The translations under genes were made by a program, and so were the position numbers. A DNA stretch of 19,535 nucleotides from the NCBI GenBank assembly GCA_036403035.1, contig DASWRT010000100.1, positions 1 to 19,535 of the forward strand, written 5' to 3'. Shown in pieces: positions 1-7,211 of the stretch; the stretch's first letter is position 1, and every line of letters starts with the position of its first letter. Below the pieces are notes generated by a model. The model worked only from the letters and a program-made list of their open reading frames with translations. It was not told the DNA's origin and made no database searches. Source of the DNA: DASWRT01 sp036403035. GTDB lineage: Bacteria > Pseudomonadota > Alphaproteobacteria > ATCC43930 > CGMCC-115725.

Positions 1-1
1 T

Positions 2-163
2 CGCTTCGAGCTCGACCCGTCGAAGCCGGACGGCACGCCGCGCAAGCTGCTCGACGTCTCGCGGCTGCACGCGCTGGGCTGGCGCCACCGCATCGACCTC
101 CAGGACGGCATCCGGCAGACCTACGACTGGTTCCTCACCCACGCCGCCGATTACCGGCGCTGA
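2..163 (+). CDS. fcl: GDP-L-fucose synthase, C-terminal end (partial)
   Basis: Only the last 53 residues and the TGA stop lie in the window. The reading frame starts at base 2 and the 5' part is outside. The peptide carries the family's C-terminal signature: a KPDGTPRKLLDVSRL stretch, then LGW, then DGIRQTYDWFL. This is typical of the NAD(P)-dependent epimerase/reductase that converts GDP-4-keto-6-deoxymannose to GDP-L-fucose. The donor would be used by glycosyltransferases of the exopolysaccharide locus that follows on the same strand, as in colanic acid clusters where fcl, wcaJ and wcaI occur together. The catalytic Tyr/Lys region is not visible, so activity cannot be judged. A related SDR epimerase is possible but the KPDGTPRK motif makes it less likely. 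Confidence 0.88.
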   Translation, partial: RFELDPSKPDGTPRKLLDVSRLHALGWRHRIDLQDGIRQTYDWFLTHAADYRR

Positions 164-452
164 GCGGCGGCGGGCGCATGCCTGCCGCTCGGCTCATATC
201 CCGCGTTCCCGTGCTGCGCGGCAGGCGCCGGCCTCGCGCGATGCCGGTATTCGCCATCCGTTGCGCACGCGTCGGTTGCGCCGCCGGCTTCGGGCTAGAC
301 GTTTCCTTGCCCGGGCGTACTGTTCGTCTTCCGGCCGAAAGAAATCGGCTTCTATTCTGTTGCCGCAATGTCGCACCGGGAGCATTTCGGTCCGCCGGCC
401 GAACTACATCTCCCGTATTTCCGTTCAAATTTTCTGTTTGCGAATCTTGGCC

Positions 453-479
453 AGAACTGGCGGGAGACAGCCGAGTTCT
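453..479. repeat. Inverted repeat upstream of the EPS promoter
   Basis: The arms AGAACT (453-458) and AGTTCT (474-479) are perfect reverse complements. An inner GGC/GCC pair (459-461 with 470-472) extends the dyad, with one bulged G at 473 and an 8-base loop. It ends 17 bases before the GGAAC element of the promoter at 497. That position would suit an activator or repressor site. No known regulator motif is recognised. Confidence 0.35.
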
Positions 480-496
480 TAAAAAAGCCGGAACCC

Positions 497-521
497 GGAA
501 CTTTACCCGATAGGTTGCGTT
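497..521 (+). promoter_or_regulatory. EcfG-type (general stress) promoter for the EPS phosphotransferase gene
   Basis: The site is GGAAC (497-501), a 16-base spacer, then CGTT (518-521). This matches the alphaproteobacterial EcfG/RpoE2 consensus GGAAC-N16/17-CGTT exactly. Transcription would begin near 528-530, leaving a leader of about 80 bases before the ATG at 608. Another GGAAC at 490-494 overlaps the upstream side, but no CGTT lies at the right distance from it. Three more exact matches occur in this window, all correctly placed before genes. Confidence 0.7.
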
Positions 522-607
522 AAATCGCAGCTGGTTAATCCGCGGGCGCGGGAGAAACCGCAGAGCCGCAGCCAGATTCGAGTGCACGTCCTCTTTTGGG
601 GTGATTT

Positions 608-2077
608 ATGGAACAGGCGTCGTTCACTGCAGCGACCCTCTCACTGCGGCAGGGGCCCCGCTCCCGCTACCAGCAGACTCTACCGGGAGACGTGGTCCAG
701 TTGGTGGTCGGCTTCCTTCGGGCGGCCGACATCGCGATCGTTCCGATCGCCGCGCTGCAGGCTTTCTACCTGCGCTACCGCACCTTCGACTTCTCGTCGG
801 AGCTCGTCGTTCTGGTGCTGCTCGGGACGGCCGCGATGGTGAACGTCATGAGCCTGCTCGGGGCCTATGACGCGGGCAGCCTGCTGAACCTGCGCCAGCA
901 GATGCTCAAGGTCGTCGGCGCCTGGGCGGCGATCATCGTCGGCCTGCTGTCCTTCGTGTTCTTCGGCCATCTCACCGAGCAGGTCGCGCGCCTCTGGGTC
1001 GTCTACTGGGCGGGCAGTGGCATCCTGCTGATGTTCGCGATGCGGCACATCGTCCGCAGCTACATTGGCGTGCAGCGGCGGATGGGCAAGCTGTCGGTCA
1101 ACGTCGCCGTCGTCGGGCCAGAGCACCTCGCGCGGAAGATCGTCCGCCGCCTGACGGCCTCCGAACGGGAGGACATCAACATCGTCGGCATCTTCAATCT
1201 CGGCGAGCCCGCCCTCGAGACAGCCGGCGGCGTGCCGGCCGAGAACCGCGGCTCCGTCGCCGAGCTGTGCAAGATCGCGCGCAAGGTGCGCATCGACGAG
1301 ATCGTCGTCGCGGTTCCCGAGAAGGTCGACGCGGCCTTCAACAGCGTCGTGCGCCGCCTCTCGACGCTGCCGACCAACATCAATCTCTGCCCCGACCTGT
1401 TCGACATCGTCACCCCGCCGCGCAAGGTGAAGGTCCTTTCCGACACGCTGATGATCAATGTCTGCGAGCGTCCGCTCGCCGGTTGGGCATCGATCCTCAA
1501 GCGCGTCGAGGACATCGTGCTGAGCAGCCTGCTCCTCGTCTTCTTCTTCCCGTTGATGGCGACCATCGCGCTGCTGATCAAGCTCGACAGCAAGGGGCCG
1601 GTGCTCTTCAAGCAGCAGCGCTTCGGGTTCAACAACGATACGATCACCGTCCTGAAGTTCCGGACGATGCGCCAGGATGCCGGCAGCGACAGCGCGGTGG
1701 TGCAGGCGCAGCAGAACGATCCGCGCGTCACCCGCATCGGGCGGATCCTGCGCCGGACCAGCCTCGACGAGCTGCCGCAGCTCATCAACGTGCTGACGGG
1801 CGACATGTCGCTGATCGGGCCGCGTCCGCACGCCGTCGCCCACAACGAGCATTATGCGAAGATCATCGACGGCTATCTCGCCCGCCACCGCGTCCGCCCC
1901 GGCATCACCGGCTGGGCCCAGGTCAACGGCTACCGCGGCGAGACGAAGAACGTCGAGTTGATGATCCAGCGCGTGAAGCACGACCTGTACTACATCGACA
2001 ACTGGTCGCTCTGGCTCGACATCCGCATCCTGCTCAAGAGCGTGCTCTGCGGCTTCGTCCACCCGAACGCTTATTGA
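608..2077 (+). CDS. Undecaprenyl-phosphate sugar (glucose/galactose) phosphotransferase, WcaJ/ExoY-like
   Basis: This 489-residue polyisoprenyl-phosphate hexose-1-phosphate transferase starts membrane-linked glycan synthesis by moving sugar-1-phosphate from a UDP-sugar to undecaprenyl phosphate. Hydrophobic segments lie at about 41-55, 64-85, 101-119 and 128-146. A CoA-binding-like cytoplasmic domain follows (about 163-285). The C-terminal catalytic domain (about 297-489) begins with a hydrophobic re-entrant helix at 303-324. Visible signatures are KFRTM (350-354), RTSLDELPQL with the acidic catalytic pair D387/E388, LIGPRPH (402-408) and RPGITGWAQVNGYRG (430-444). Length and layout match the WcaJ/PssY class. 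The ATG at 608 is preceded by a G-rich TTTTGGGG stretch serving as a weak ribosome site. Glucose is the usual substrate, but galactose cannot be excluded. Confidence 0.93.
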   Translation: MEQASFTAATLSLRQGPRSRYQQTLPGDVVQLVVGFLRAADIAIVPIAALQAFYLRYRTFDFSSELVVLVLLGTAAMVNVMSLLGAYDAGSLLNLRQQMLKVVGAWAAIIVGLLSFVFFGHLTEQVARLWVVYWAGSGILLMFAMRHIVRSYIGVQRRMGKLSVNVAVVGPEHLARKIVRRLTASEREDINIVGIFNLGEPALETAGGVPAENRGSVAELCKIARKVRIDEIVVAVPEKVDAAFNSVVRRLSTLPTNINLCPDLFDIVTPPRKVKVLSDTLMINVCERPLAGWASILKRVEDIVLSSLLLVFFFPLMATIALLIKLDSKGPVLFKQQRFGFNNDTITVLKFRTMRQDAGSDSAVVQAQQNDPRVTRIGRILRRTSLDELPQLINVLTGDMSLIGPRPHAVAHNEHYAKIIDGYLARHRVRPGITGWAQVNGYRGETKNVELMIQRVKHDLYYIDNWSLWLDIRILLKSVLCGFVHPNAY

Positions 2078-2166
2078 ACCTTCGTCGCGGGCGGTCGCGT
2101 CGGCGCCGGAAGCGGCGCCGCCGCGCCGTACCGCGCCGCGTCGCTCTCCCAGGAACGAGAAAGCGC

Positions 2167-3465
2167 ATGAAGATCCTTGTCCACGGCCTCAATTTCTCCC
2201 CCGAGCTGATCGGCATCGGCAAGTACACGGGAGAAATGGCGGCGTGGTTCGGGCAGCGCGGCCACGACGTCCGGGTCGTCACCGCACCGCCCTACTACCC
2301 CGACTGGAAGGTCTTCGACGGTCATCGGAACCGCTGGTCCCGGAGCACGCTCCCCGGCGCCGATGTCCGCATCTACCGCTGCCCGGTCTGGGTACCGGAA
2401 CGGCAGAGCGGCCTCAAACGGCTCGTGCATCTGCTGTCCTTCGCGGCGAGCAGCACGCCCGTCGCCCTCTGGCAGGCGCTCTCCTGGCGGCCGGACGTGG
2501 TGATCGGGATCGAGCCGGCGCTGTTCGCCGCGCCGGGATCGCTCCTCGCCGCCTGGGTGTCGGGCGCGCGTGCCTGGCTGCACGTCCAGGATCTTGAGAT
2601 CGACGCGGCTTTCGAGACGGGTTTGCTGCGCGGCGACCGCCTGCGCCGCATCGCGACCGCGGCGGAGCGGCTGCTGAACCGCCGCTTCGACCGCGTCTCC
2701 TCGATCTCGAACGCGATGTGCGACCGGCTCGGGAGCAAGGGCGTCGATGAGGCGCGCATCCGGCTCGTGCCGAACTGGATCGATGCCGGGACGATCTATC
2801 CGCTCTCCTCGCCCTCGCCGATGCGCCGCGAGCTGGCCATCCCGGACGCCGCAACCGTCGCGCTCTACGCCGGCAACATGGCGGAGAAGCAGGGGATCGG
2901 CATTCTCGCCGACGTCGCCCGCCGCCTTGCCGAGCGTCCCGACATCATGTTCGTGTTCGCCGGCAACGGCGCGGCGCGCTCCCGGCTGGAGGCGGCGAGC
3001 GCTGGTCTCGCGAACGTCCGCTTCCTGCCGCTGCAACCGGCGGAGCGGCTCAACGACCTGCTGAACCTCGCCGACATCCACCTGTTGCCGCAGCGCCGCG
3101 GCGTCGCCGACCTCGTGCTGCCATCGAAGGTGACGAACATGATGGCGAGCGGCCGTCCGGTCGTCGCCGGTGCGGCGCCCGACACCCAGCTCGGCCGGAT
3201 CGCCGCACGTTGCGGGCTGGTCGTCGAGCCGGAGGATGCCGAGGCGATGGCTGGCGCCGTCGCTATGCTCGTCGGCGACGCTCCGATGCGCGCGGCGCTC
3301 GGCGCGGCTGGCCGCGACATCGCCGTCTCCGAATGGAGCCGCGATGCCGTGCTCGGCCGTTTCGAGACATGGCTGGCCGAGATGGCCCCGGCCGCCCGGC
3401 GCATGCTCCGCCCGGAGGCGGCCGAGGCCGGCGCAGGGCAGGCGGCGCGTCGGTCGGTCGGGTAG
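2167..3465 (+). CDS. wcaI: GT4 glycosyltransferase, WcaI-like (colanic acid/EPS biosynthesis)
   Basis: This 432-residue cytoplasmic family 4 glycosyltransferase is closest in pattern to WcaI, which adds a sugar, typically fucose from GDP-fucose, to the lipid-linked EPS precursor. The N-terminal acceptor domain opens with MKILVHGLNFSPE, then GIGKYTGEM (16-24) and PPYYP (41-45), all characteristic of WcaI. The C-terminal donor domain has VPNWID, LYAGNMAEKQGI, FVFAGNG and LPSKVTNMMASGRPVV from residue 318. The ATG at 2167 starts this conserved motif immediately. The Shine-Dalgarno (AGGAACGAGA) is weak. The gene follows the phosphotransferase by 89 bases on the same strand and shares its context with the fucose synthase upstream. 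The last 30 residues are Ala/Arg-rich and probably disordered. Confidence 0.9.
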   Translation: MKILVHGLNFSPELIGIGKYTGEMAAWFGQRGHDVRVVTAPPYYPDWKVFDGHRNRWSRSTLPGADVRIYRCPVWVPERQSGLKRLVHLLSFAASSTPVALWQALSWRPDVVIGIEPALFAAPGSLLAAWVSGARAWLHVQDLEIDAAFETGLLRGDRLRRIATAAERLLNRRFDRVSSISNAMCDRLGSKGVDEARIRLVPNWIDAGTIYPLSSPSPMRRELAIPDAATVALYAGNMAEKQGIGILADVARRLAERPDIMFVFAGNGAARSRLEAASAGLANVRFLPLQPAERLNDLLNLADIHLLPQRRGVADLVLPSKVTNMMASGRPVVAGAAPDTQLGRIAARCGLVVEPEDAEAMAGAVAMLVGDAPMRAALGAAGRDIAVSEWSRDAVLGRFETWLAEMAPAARRMLRPEAAEAGAGQAARRSVG

Positions 3466-3478
3466 CTGCGGCTACCCG
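3459..3478. terminator. Bidirectional hairpin between convergent genes
   Basis: This is a perfect 8-bp stem, CGGGTAGC (3459-3466) and GCTACCCG (3471-3478), with the four-base loop TGCG. The TAG stop of the wcaI-like gene (3463-3465) lies in one arm and the TAG stop of the opposing VWA gene (3472-3474 on the minus strand) in the other. On the plus strand it is followed by the moderately T-rich TTGTTCCTC. The minus side has no T tract. The position between two 3' ends with only six bases between the stops supports a shared terminator or mRNA-end stabiliser. Confidence 0.55.
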
Positions 3479-4884
3479 TTGTTCCTCAGCAGGTCGCTCA
3501 CGACGCGCTCGATGTGCCGCACCGTGTTGCAGACGGTCGTGATCCGGCAGTACGGGGCATAGCGGAGCATGTCGGAATCGCCGGTCCCCCAGGCGTTCGG
3601 GTGCTCCGGGTTGAGCCAGATCACCTGCTTCGCCCGCTCCGAGATCCGCCTGACGATGTCGACGCGCGGCTCCGTACGGTTGCCGCGCCCGTCGCCGAGG
3701 ATGATGATTGTCGTCCTCGCATCGACCGCGTCGAGCCAGCCGCCTTTCTCGAAATCGGCGAGCGCGTTGCCGTAGTTCGACGAGCCGTAGCCGATCCGGT
3801 CCATGATCGTCGCGATCGCCGTCTCGATCGGCTCGCGCTCCAGGATCTCGCTGACCTCGATCAGGTCGCCCGCGAAGGCGAAGGACCGGATGTCGGACAG
3901 CGCCTCGGTCAGCGCGTAGAGGAAGAGCAGCAGGAACTGCGCCAGCGCGGCGACCGAGCCGCTGACGTCGCACAGCGCCATCACCCGCGGCTTCTCGATC
4001 TTGCGCTGCTTCCAGACGGTGAGGAACGGCACGCCGCCCCAGCCCATGTTGCGGCGGAGCGTCCGGCGCGCGTCGAGCTGTCCGCGCCGCCGGCGGCGCC
4101 GGTTCCTGCCGTACCGCGTCGCGAGCCGCCGGGCCATCGCGCGCACCAGGATGCGCATCCGCTCCAGGTCGCGCCGGTCGAGGTTGCTCAGGCGGACCTG
4201 CGCCAGGACCTCGTCGCGCCGCCGCTCGCTCTCGCCCTGCGCGAACAGCAGCAGATATTGCTGCGCGAGGTCGCGGACCTGATCGGCGAGGTACTCCTTG
4301 CCCCGTTGCAGGCGGCGGGCGCGCTCGGCCGCGGCGTCGTCAGACGAATCCCGGCGCAGCGCCGCGATCTCGTCCTCCAGCGCCTGCATGCCCATCCGGT
4401 CCATGATCCGCCGGGCAAAGAGATTGACCTGCGTGAACAGGACGATGTTCGCCAGCCCGGCAGCGGCGGCCGCCTCCTCCATCGCCGCCGCGAGACCGGC
4501 GCGGTCGCCTTCCAACAGCATGCCGGCCAGCGGCGAGGGCGTTCCGCCGCCGACGCCGGCCCCGCCTTCGCCGGGCGGCGGCGGGGCAGTCCCAGCATCC
4601 GGCTGACGCGGCGTCCCGCGGACGTCCTGCGTGTCGGCGCCGACGCCGGCGTCGTAGTCGTCGCGGAAGCCGTCGCGGCTGAAATAGAGGTCGAAGCACT
4701 CCTCGAAGCGCCGCTTCTCCTCCTCCGTCTTGGCGAGCACCAGGGCGAGCGAGTCCTTCAGCGTCCCGCGGTCGGCATAGCCGACGATCTCGACCGTCCG
4801 CGCCGCGTCGATGCTCTCGGCCGGCGAGATCCGGACGCCCGCGCTCCGTGCGGCCCGGAGGAAGCGCAGCAACGGTTCGCTCAT
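3472..4884 (-). CDS. VWA-domain protein, CoxE-like
   Basis: This 470-residue protein has an N-terminal helical region (1-80), a Pro/Gly-rich linker (about 90-118), a long charged helical middle with a strongly basic patch (R251-R268, including six arginines in a row) and a C-terminal von Willebrand A domain. The MIDAS metal site is seen as DVSGS (D306, S308, S310). LGDGRGN (396-402) supplies a further acidic loop. The pattern matches the VWA-containing CoxE family. In carboxidotrophs CoxE and the MoxR ATPase CoxD mature the copper-molybdenum centre of CO dehydrogenase. Related pairs act as chaperone or metal-insertion machines for other enzymes. The gene follows the MoxR gene by 12 bases on the same strand. 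No CO dehydrogenase or other molybdoenzyme lies in the window, so the client is unknown. Confidence 0.88.
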   Translation of the reverse strand: MSEPLLRFLRAARSAGVRISPAESIDAARTVEIVGYADRGTLKDSLALVLAKTEEEKRRFEECFDLYFSRDGFRDDYDAGVGADTQDVRGTPRQPDAGTAPPPPGEGGAGVGGGTPSPLAGMLLEGDRAGLAAAMEEAAAAAGLANIVLFTQVNLFARRIMDRMGMQALEDEIAALRRDSSDDAAAERARRLQRGKEYLADQVRDLAQQYLLLFAQGESERRRDEVLAQVRLSNLDRRDLERMRILVRAMARRLATRYGRNRRRRRRGQLDARRTLRRNMGWGGVPFLTVWKQRKIEKPRVMALCDVSGSVAALAQFLLLFLYALTEALSDIRSFAFAGDLIEVSEILEREPIETAIATIMDRIGYGSSNYGNALADFEKGGWLDAVDARTTIIILGDGRGNRTEPRVDIVRRISERAKQVIWLNPEHPNAWGTGDSDMLRYAPYCRITTVCNTVRHIERVVSDLLRNNG

Positions 4885-4896
4885 GCCGCCCGCGTT

Positions 4897-5871
4897 CTAC
4901 CGGGCGATCTCGGCTTCCCGCCGCGCCTTGGCGGTGAGCGCGCCGATCTCCCGGTCGACGGAAACGATGTCGCTTTCGAATTTCAGCAGGACGTTGAGCG
5001 TGTCGCGGACCAGACCGGCGTCGAGTTCCCGCACGTGCAGCAGCACCAGGACGCGCGCCCAGTCGATCGTCTCGCTGACCGAGGGCGCCTTCTTCAGGTC
5101 GAGCGTGCGCAGCAACTGCACGAACTGGACGAGCTGGCGCCGCAGCCGCGCCTCGATCCCCGGCACGCGGGAGTCGACGATGCGCGCTTCCAACCGCGCG
5201 TCGGGAAGGCCGATATGCAGATGCAGGCAACGCCGCTTCAGCGCGTCGCCGAGGTCGCGCATGTTGTTCGAGGTCAGCAGCACGATCGGCGGCGCGGCGG
5301 CCTTCACGGTGCCGATCTCGGGGATGCTGACCTGATAGTCCGACAGGATCTCCAGCAGGAACGCCTCGAACTCCTGGTCCGACTTATCGACCTCGTCGAC
5401 CAGCAGGACCGCGCCGCCCGGCTCCTGGAGCGCGCGCAGCAGCGGCCGCGGCTCAAGGAAGCGCTCCGAGAAGAACAGGTCTCCGACGCCGTGCAGCCGG
5501 TCGAGCGCCGCGTCGAGGCTGTCGGCCTCACCGAGCGCCGCGCCGAGCCTGTCCTTCAGGATCTGCGTGTAGAGGAGCTGCTTGCCGTATTTCCACTCGT
5601 AGAGCGCCTTCGACTCGTCCAGCCCCTCGTAGCACTGCATCCGGATCAGCGGGACGCCGAGCCATGCGGCGACGGCCTTCGCCAGCTCGGTCTTGCCGAC
5701 GCCGGCCGGTCCCTCGACCAGGATCGGCTTCTGCAAATGGTGCGCGAGGTAGACCGAGGTGGCGATCTGCCGGCTGGCGATGTAGCCGGCGGACCCCAGG
5801 CCGTTCTCCACCGCCTCGATCGAGGCGGGGAGGGGCCGGTGCTGCTGCGGCGGTTGGCTGTCCCCGGTCAT
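4897..5871 (-). CDS. MoxR-family AAA+ ATPase, CoxD-like
   Basis: This 324-residue AAA+ ATPase is thought to remodel or activate a client enzyme together with the VWA protein encoded next. Walker A is GPAGVGKT (54-61) and Walker B is VLLVDEVD (155-162). Sensor 1 is LLTSNN (198-203), and a KRRC segment at about 212-215 could supply the arginine finger. The C-terminal lid domain ends in a charged helix. Length and motifs suit the MoxR/CoxD group. The ATG overlaps the stop of the preceding acyl-CoA dehydrogenase-like gene in an ATGA arrangement (5868-5871), which implies translational coupling. The start is supported by this overlap. No separate ribosome site was sought inside the upstream gene. 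Regulation is probably that of the upstream unit. Confidence 0.92.
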   Translation of the reverse strand: MTGDSQPPQQHRPLPASIEAVENGLGSAGYIASRQIATSVYLAHHLQKPILVEGPAGVGKTELAKAVAAWLGVPLIRMQCYEGLDESKALYEWKYGKQLLYTQILKDRLGAALGEADSLDAALDRLHGVGDLFFSERFLEPRPLLRALQEPGGAVLLVDEVDKSDQEFEAFLLEILSDYQVSIPEIGTVKAAAPPIVLLTSNNMRDLGDALKRRCLHLHIGLPDARLEARIVDSRVPGIEARLRRQLVQFVQLLRTLDLKKAPSVSETIDWARVLVLLHVRELDAGLVRDTLNVLLKFESDIVSVDREIGALTAKARREAEIAR

Positions 5872-7028
5872 GCGGCCGGATTTTCTTCGTGCAGGAGCGC
5901 CGTGCCGAGTCTGTTCTGCTTCACCAGCCGTACCCCTTTGGCGATCGACAGCAGGGTTGTAACGTCCGCGAGCAGGAAGTCCACCTCATCGTCGCTCCGG
6001 TTTCCGAGCGTCGTCCTGCCGTTGCGGTAGGCGCGCATGCGCTCCAGCAGATCGACGCAGAGCACCCGGCTCCCGGCGAGCAGCGCCGCCGCGTCGTTCC
6101 GGTCGGGCGGCGGCGGTTCCGTATCGAGGCCGGCCGCCAGCGTCGCGGCCGTATTGCCGAGGACGGCGGTGAGGGCGGCGAGGGCGCCGAGATCCGTCGC
6201 CGCCTCGGCTGCGCCGGCCGGGTCCGTCGCGTCGGCCAGCAGCCGGAGCAGGCGGCGGAACGTCCCGGCGAAGCCGGCGGTGAGGACCGCGTCCTCCGTG
6301 TCGCGGAACGGCGCCGCCAGCGTCTCGAAGGCCGTGCCCGGCTGCCCGAGCAGCGCGGAGTCCGGCACCTCGCAACCGTGCAGGCGCAGGGTGCATTGCG
6401 TCATCGGCCGCAGCGTGCCGAGCGTCGGAGCAGGGACGACTTCCAGCCCCGGCGCATCGTGCGGCACGAGGAAGGCGGAGAACCGCTTGCGGGCGCCGCC
6501 TCCGCCTCCGCCGGCACCCCCCGGCTCGACGGAGCTGACGGCGACCACGACGAACAGGCCGGCGATCGGTCCGTTCGTCACGTGGATCTTCTCGCCGGTG
6601 ATCCGGTATCCGCCACCGTCGCCGTGCGGTTCGGCGGTCGTCCTGAGGTGCTTGGGATGCGCGCCCGCTCCCGGTTCCGAGACGGCGAACGCCATGGTGA
6701 CGCGGCCGGCGGCCATCGCCGGGATAAAGGCCATCCGCTGCGCCTCGCTCCCGACGCTCAGCACGGTGGCGCGGGCGAACATCTGCTGCGCCGCCCAGAC
6801 CGCGGCAAAGCCCGGCGAGCCGCCCAGCTCGGCAAGGGCGGCGAGCGCCTCGGCGATTCCGGCGTACCCGCCGCCGGTTCCGCCGAGCCGCTCCGGCAGG
6901 CCGATCCCGAACAACCCCGCCTGCGCCATCTCCTGCCACAGGTCGGCGGGGAACGCGTCGGCGCGGTAGAGCGCGCGGCCGGCGACGCGGCGCCGCGCGA
7001 AATCGGCCATCGGCGGATGCTGCTGCAT
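5868..7028 (-). CDS. Acyl-CoA dehydrogenase-like flavoprotein (divergent)
   Basis: This 386-residue protein has the acyl-CoA dehydrogenase fold: N-terminal helices (LPERLGGTGGGY 44-55), a middle beta domain (AVSEPGAGAHPK 115-126, YRITGEKIHVTNG 141-153) and C-terminal helices. The usual middle motif ends GSD, but here it reads GAH. The C-terminal segment with the normal EGT-type catalytic glutamate is not recognisable. By eye, E245 in FRDTEDAVL falls where isovaleryl-CoA dehydrogenase carries its catalytic glutamate (LDLER), so it may be the base. A Gly-rich tract (170-178) interrupts the beta domain. AGGAGG lies 11 bases before the ATG at 7028, which fixes this start. The stop overlaps the MoxR start. 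The substrate is unknown. It may be an oxidase or desaturase working on an acyl thioester. Confidence 0.8.
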   Translation of the reverse strand: MQQHPPMADFARRRVAGRALYRADAFPADLWQEMAQAGLFGIGLPERLGGTGGGYAGIAEALAALAELGGSPGFAAVWAAQQMFARATVLSVGSEAQRMAFIPAMAAGRVTMAFAVSEPGAGAHPKHLRTTAEPHGDGGGYRITGEKIHVTNGPIAGLFVVVAVSSVEPGGAGGGGGGARKRFSAFLVPHDAPGLEVVPAPTLGTLRPMTQCTLRLHGCEVPDSALLGQPGTAFETLAAPFRDTEDAVLTAGFAGTFRRLLRLLADATDPAGAAEAATDLGALAALTAVLGNTAATLAAGLDTEPPPPDRNDAAALLAGSRVLCVDLLERMRAYRNGRTTLGNRSDDEVDFLLADVTTLLSIAKGVRLVKQNRLGTALLHEENPAA

Positions 7029-7102
7029 GCGAGCGGTAACCTCCTGTGCTTGCGCCGGGGCCTGCGCCCGCCGCCGGTCAGGTCACTCGGCACAGATCCC
7101 GT

Positions 7103-7129
7103 ATCGCCGGCCCGTCATCATCCGGCGAT
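7103..7129. terminator. Hairpin between GMC1 and the dehydrogenase gene
   Basis: The arms ATCGCCGG (7103-7110) and CCGGCGAT (7122-7129) are perfect 8-bp reverse complements around an 11-base loop. The hairpin sits about 85 bases beyond the GMC1 stop in the 183-base gap before the dehydrogenase gene. No T tract follows on the minus strand, so it is at best a Rho-type or partial terminator, or a leader structure of the next gene. Confidence 0.3.
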
Positions 7130-7211
7130 CGCCCGCTCTATCTTCCATGGTGTGCCGCCCGGCCGCGACGATTTTCTCCGCCCGTGTAGCATCTGCCGGA
7201 CGCAGGCCCCG

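Larger units (their letters stand above)
164..607. other. Intergenic region upstream of the EPS phosphotransferase gene
   Basis: This 444-base gap has no convincing gene. Short open frames inside it lack ribosome binding sites and recognisable protein motifs. Its right half, about 340-535, is clearly less GC-rich than the flanks, as expected for a promoter region. It contains an imperfect inverted repeat (453-479) directly upstream of an EcfG-type promoter (497-521). I see no good terminator for the preceding fucose synthase gene. The best small hairpin is a 5-bp stem at 334-349 (GCCGA/TCGGC, loop AAGAAA), which is weak. Confidence 0.6.

Noticed and set aside
178..513. A 111-codon open frame in the gap before the EPS phosphotransferase
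   Set aside because: It has no ribosome site, no recognisable motif and a promoter element at its end. Another frame overlaps it with equal claim.
3514..6030. An 838-codon open frame on the plus strand opposite the VWA and MoxR genes
   Set aside because: It has low-complexity Arg/Ala/Asp-rich composition without domains, and it is antisense to two clearly recognisable genes. GC-rich DNA often gives such frames.
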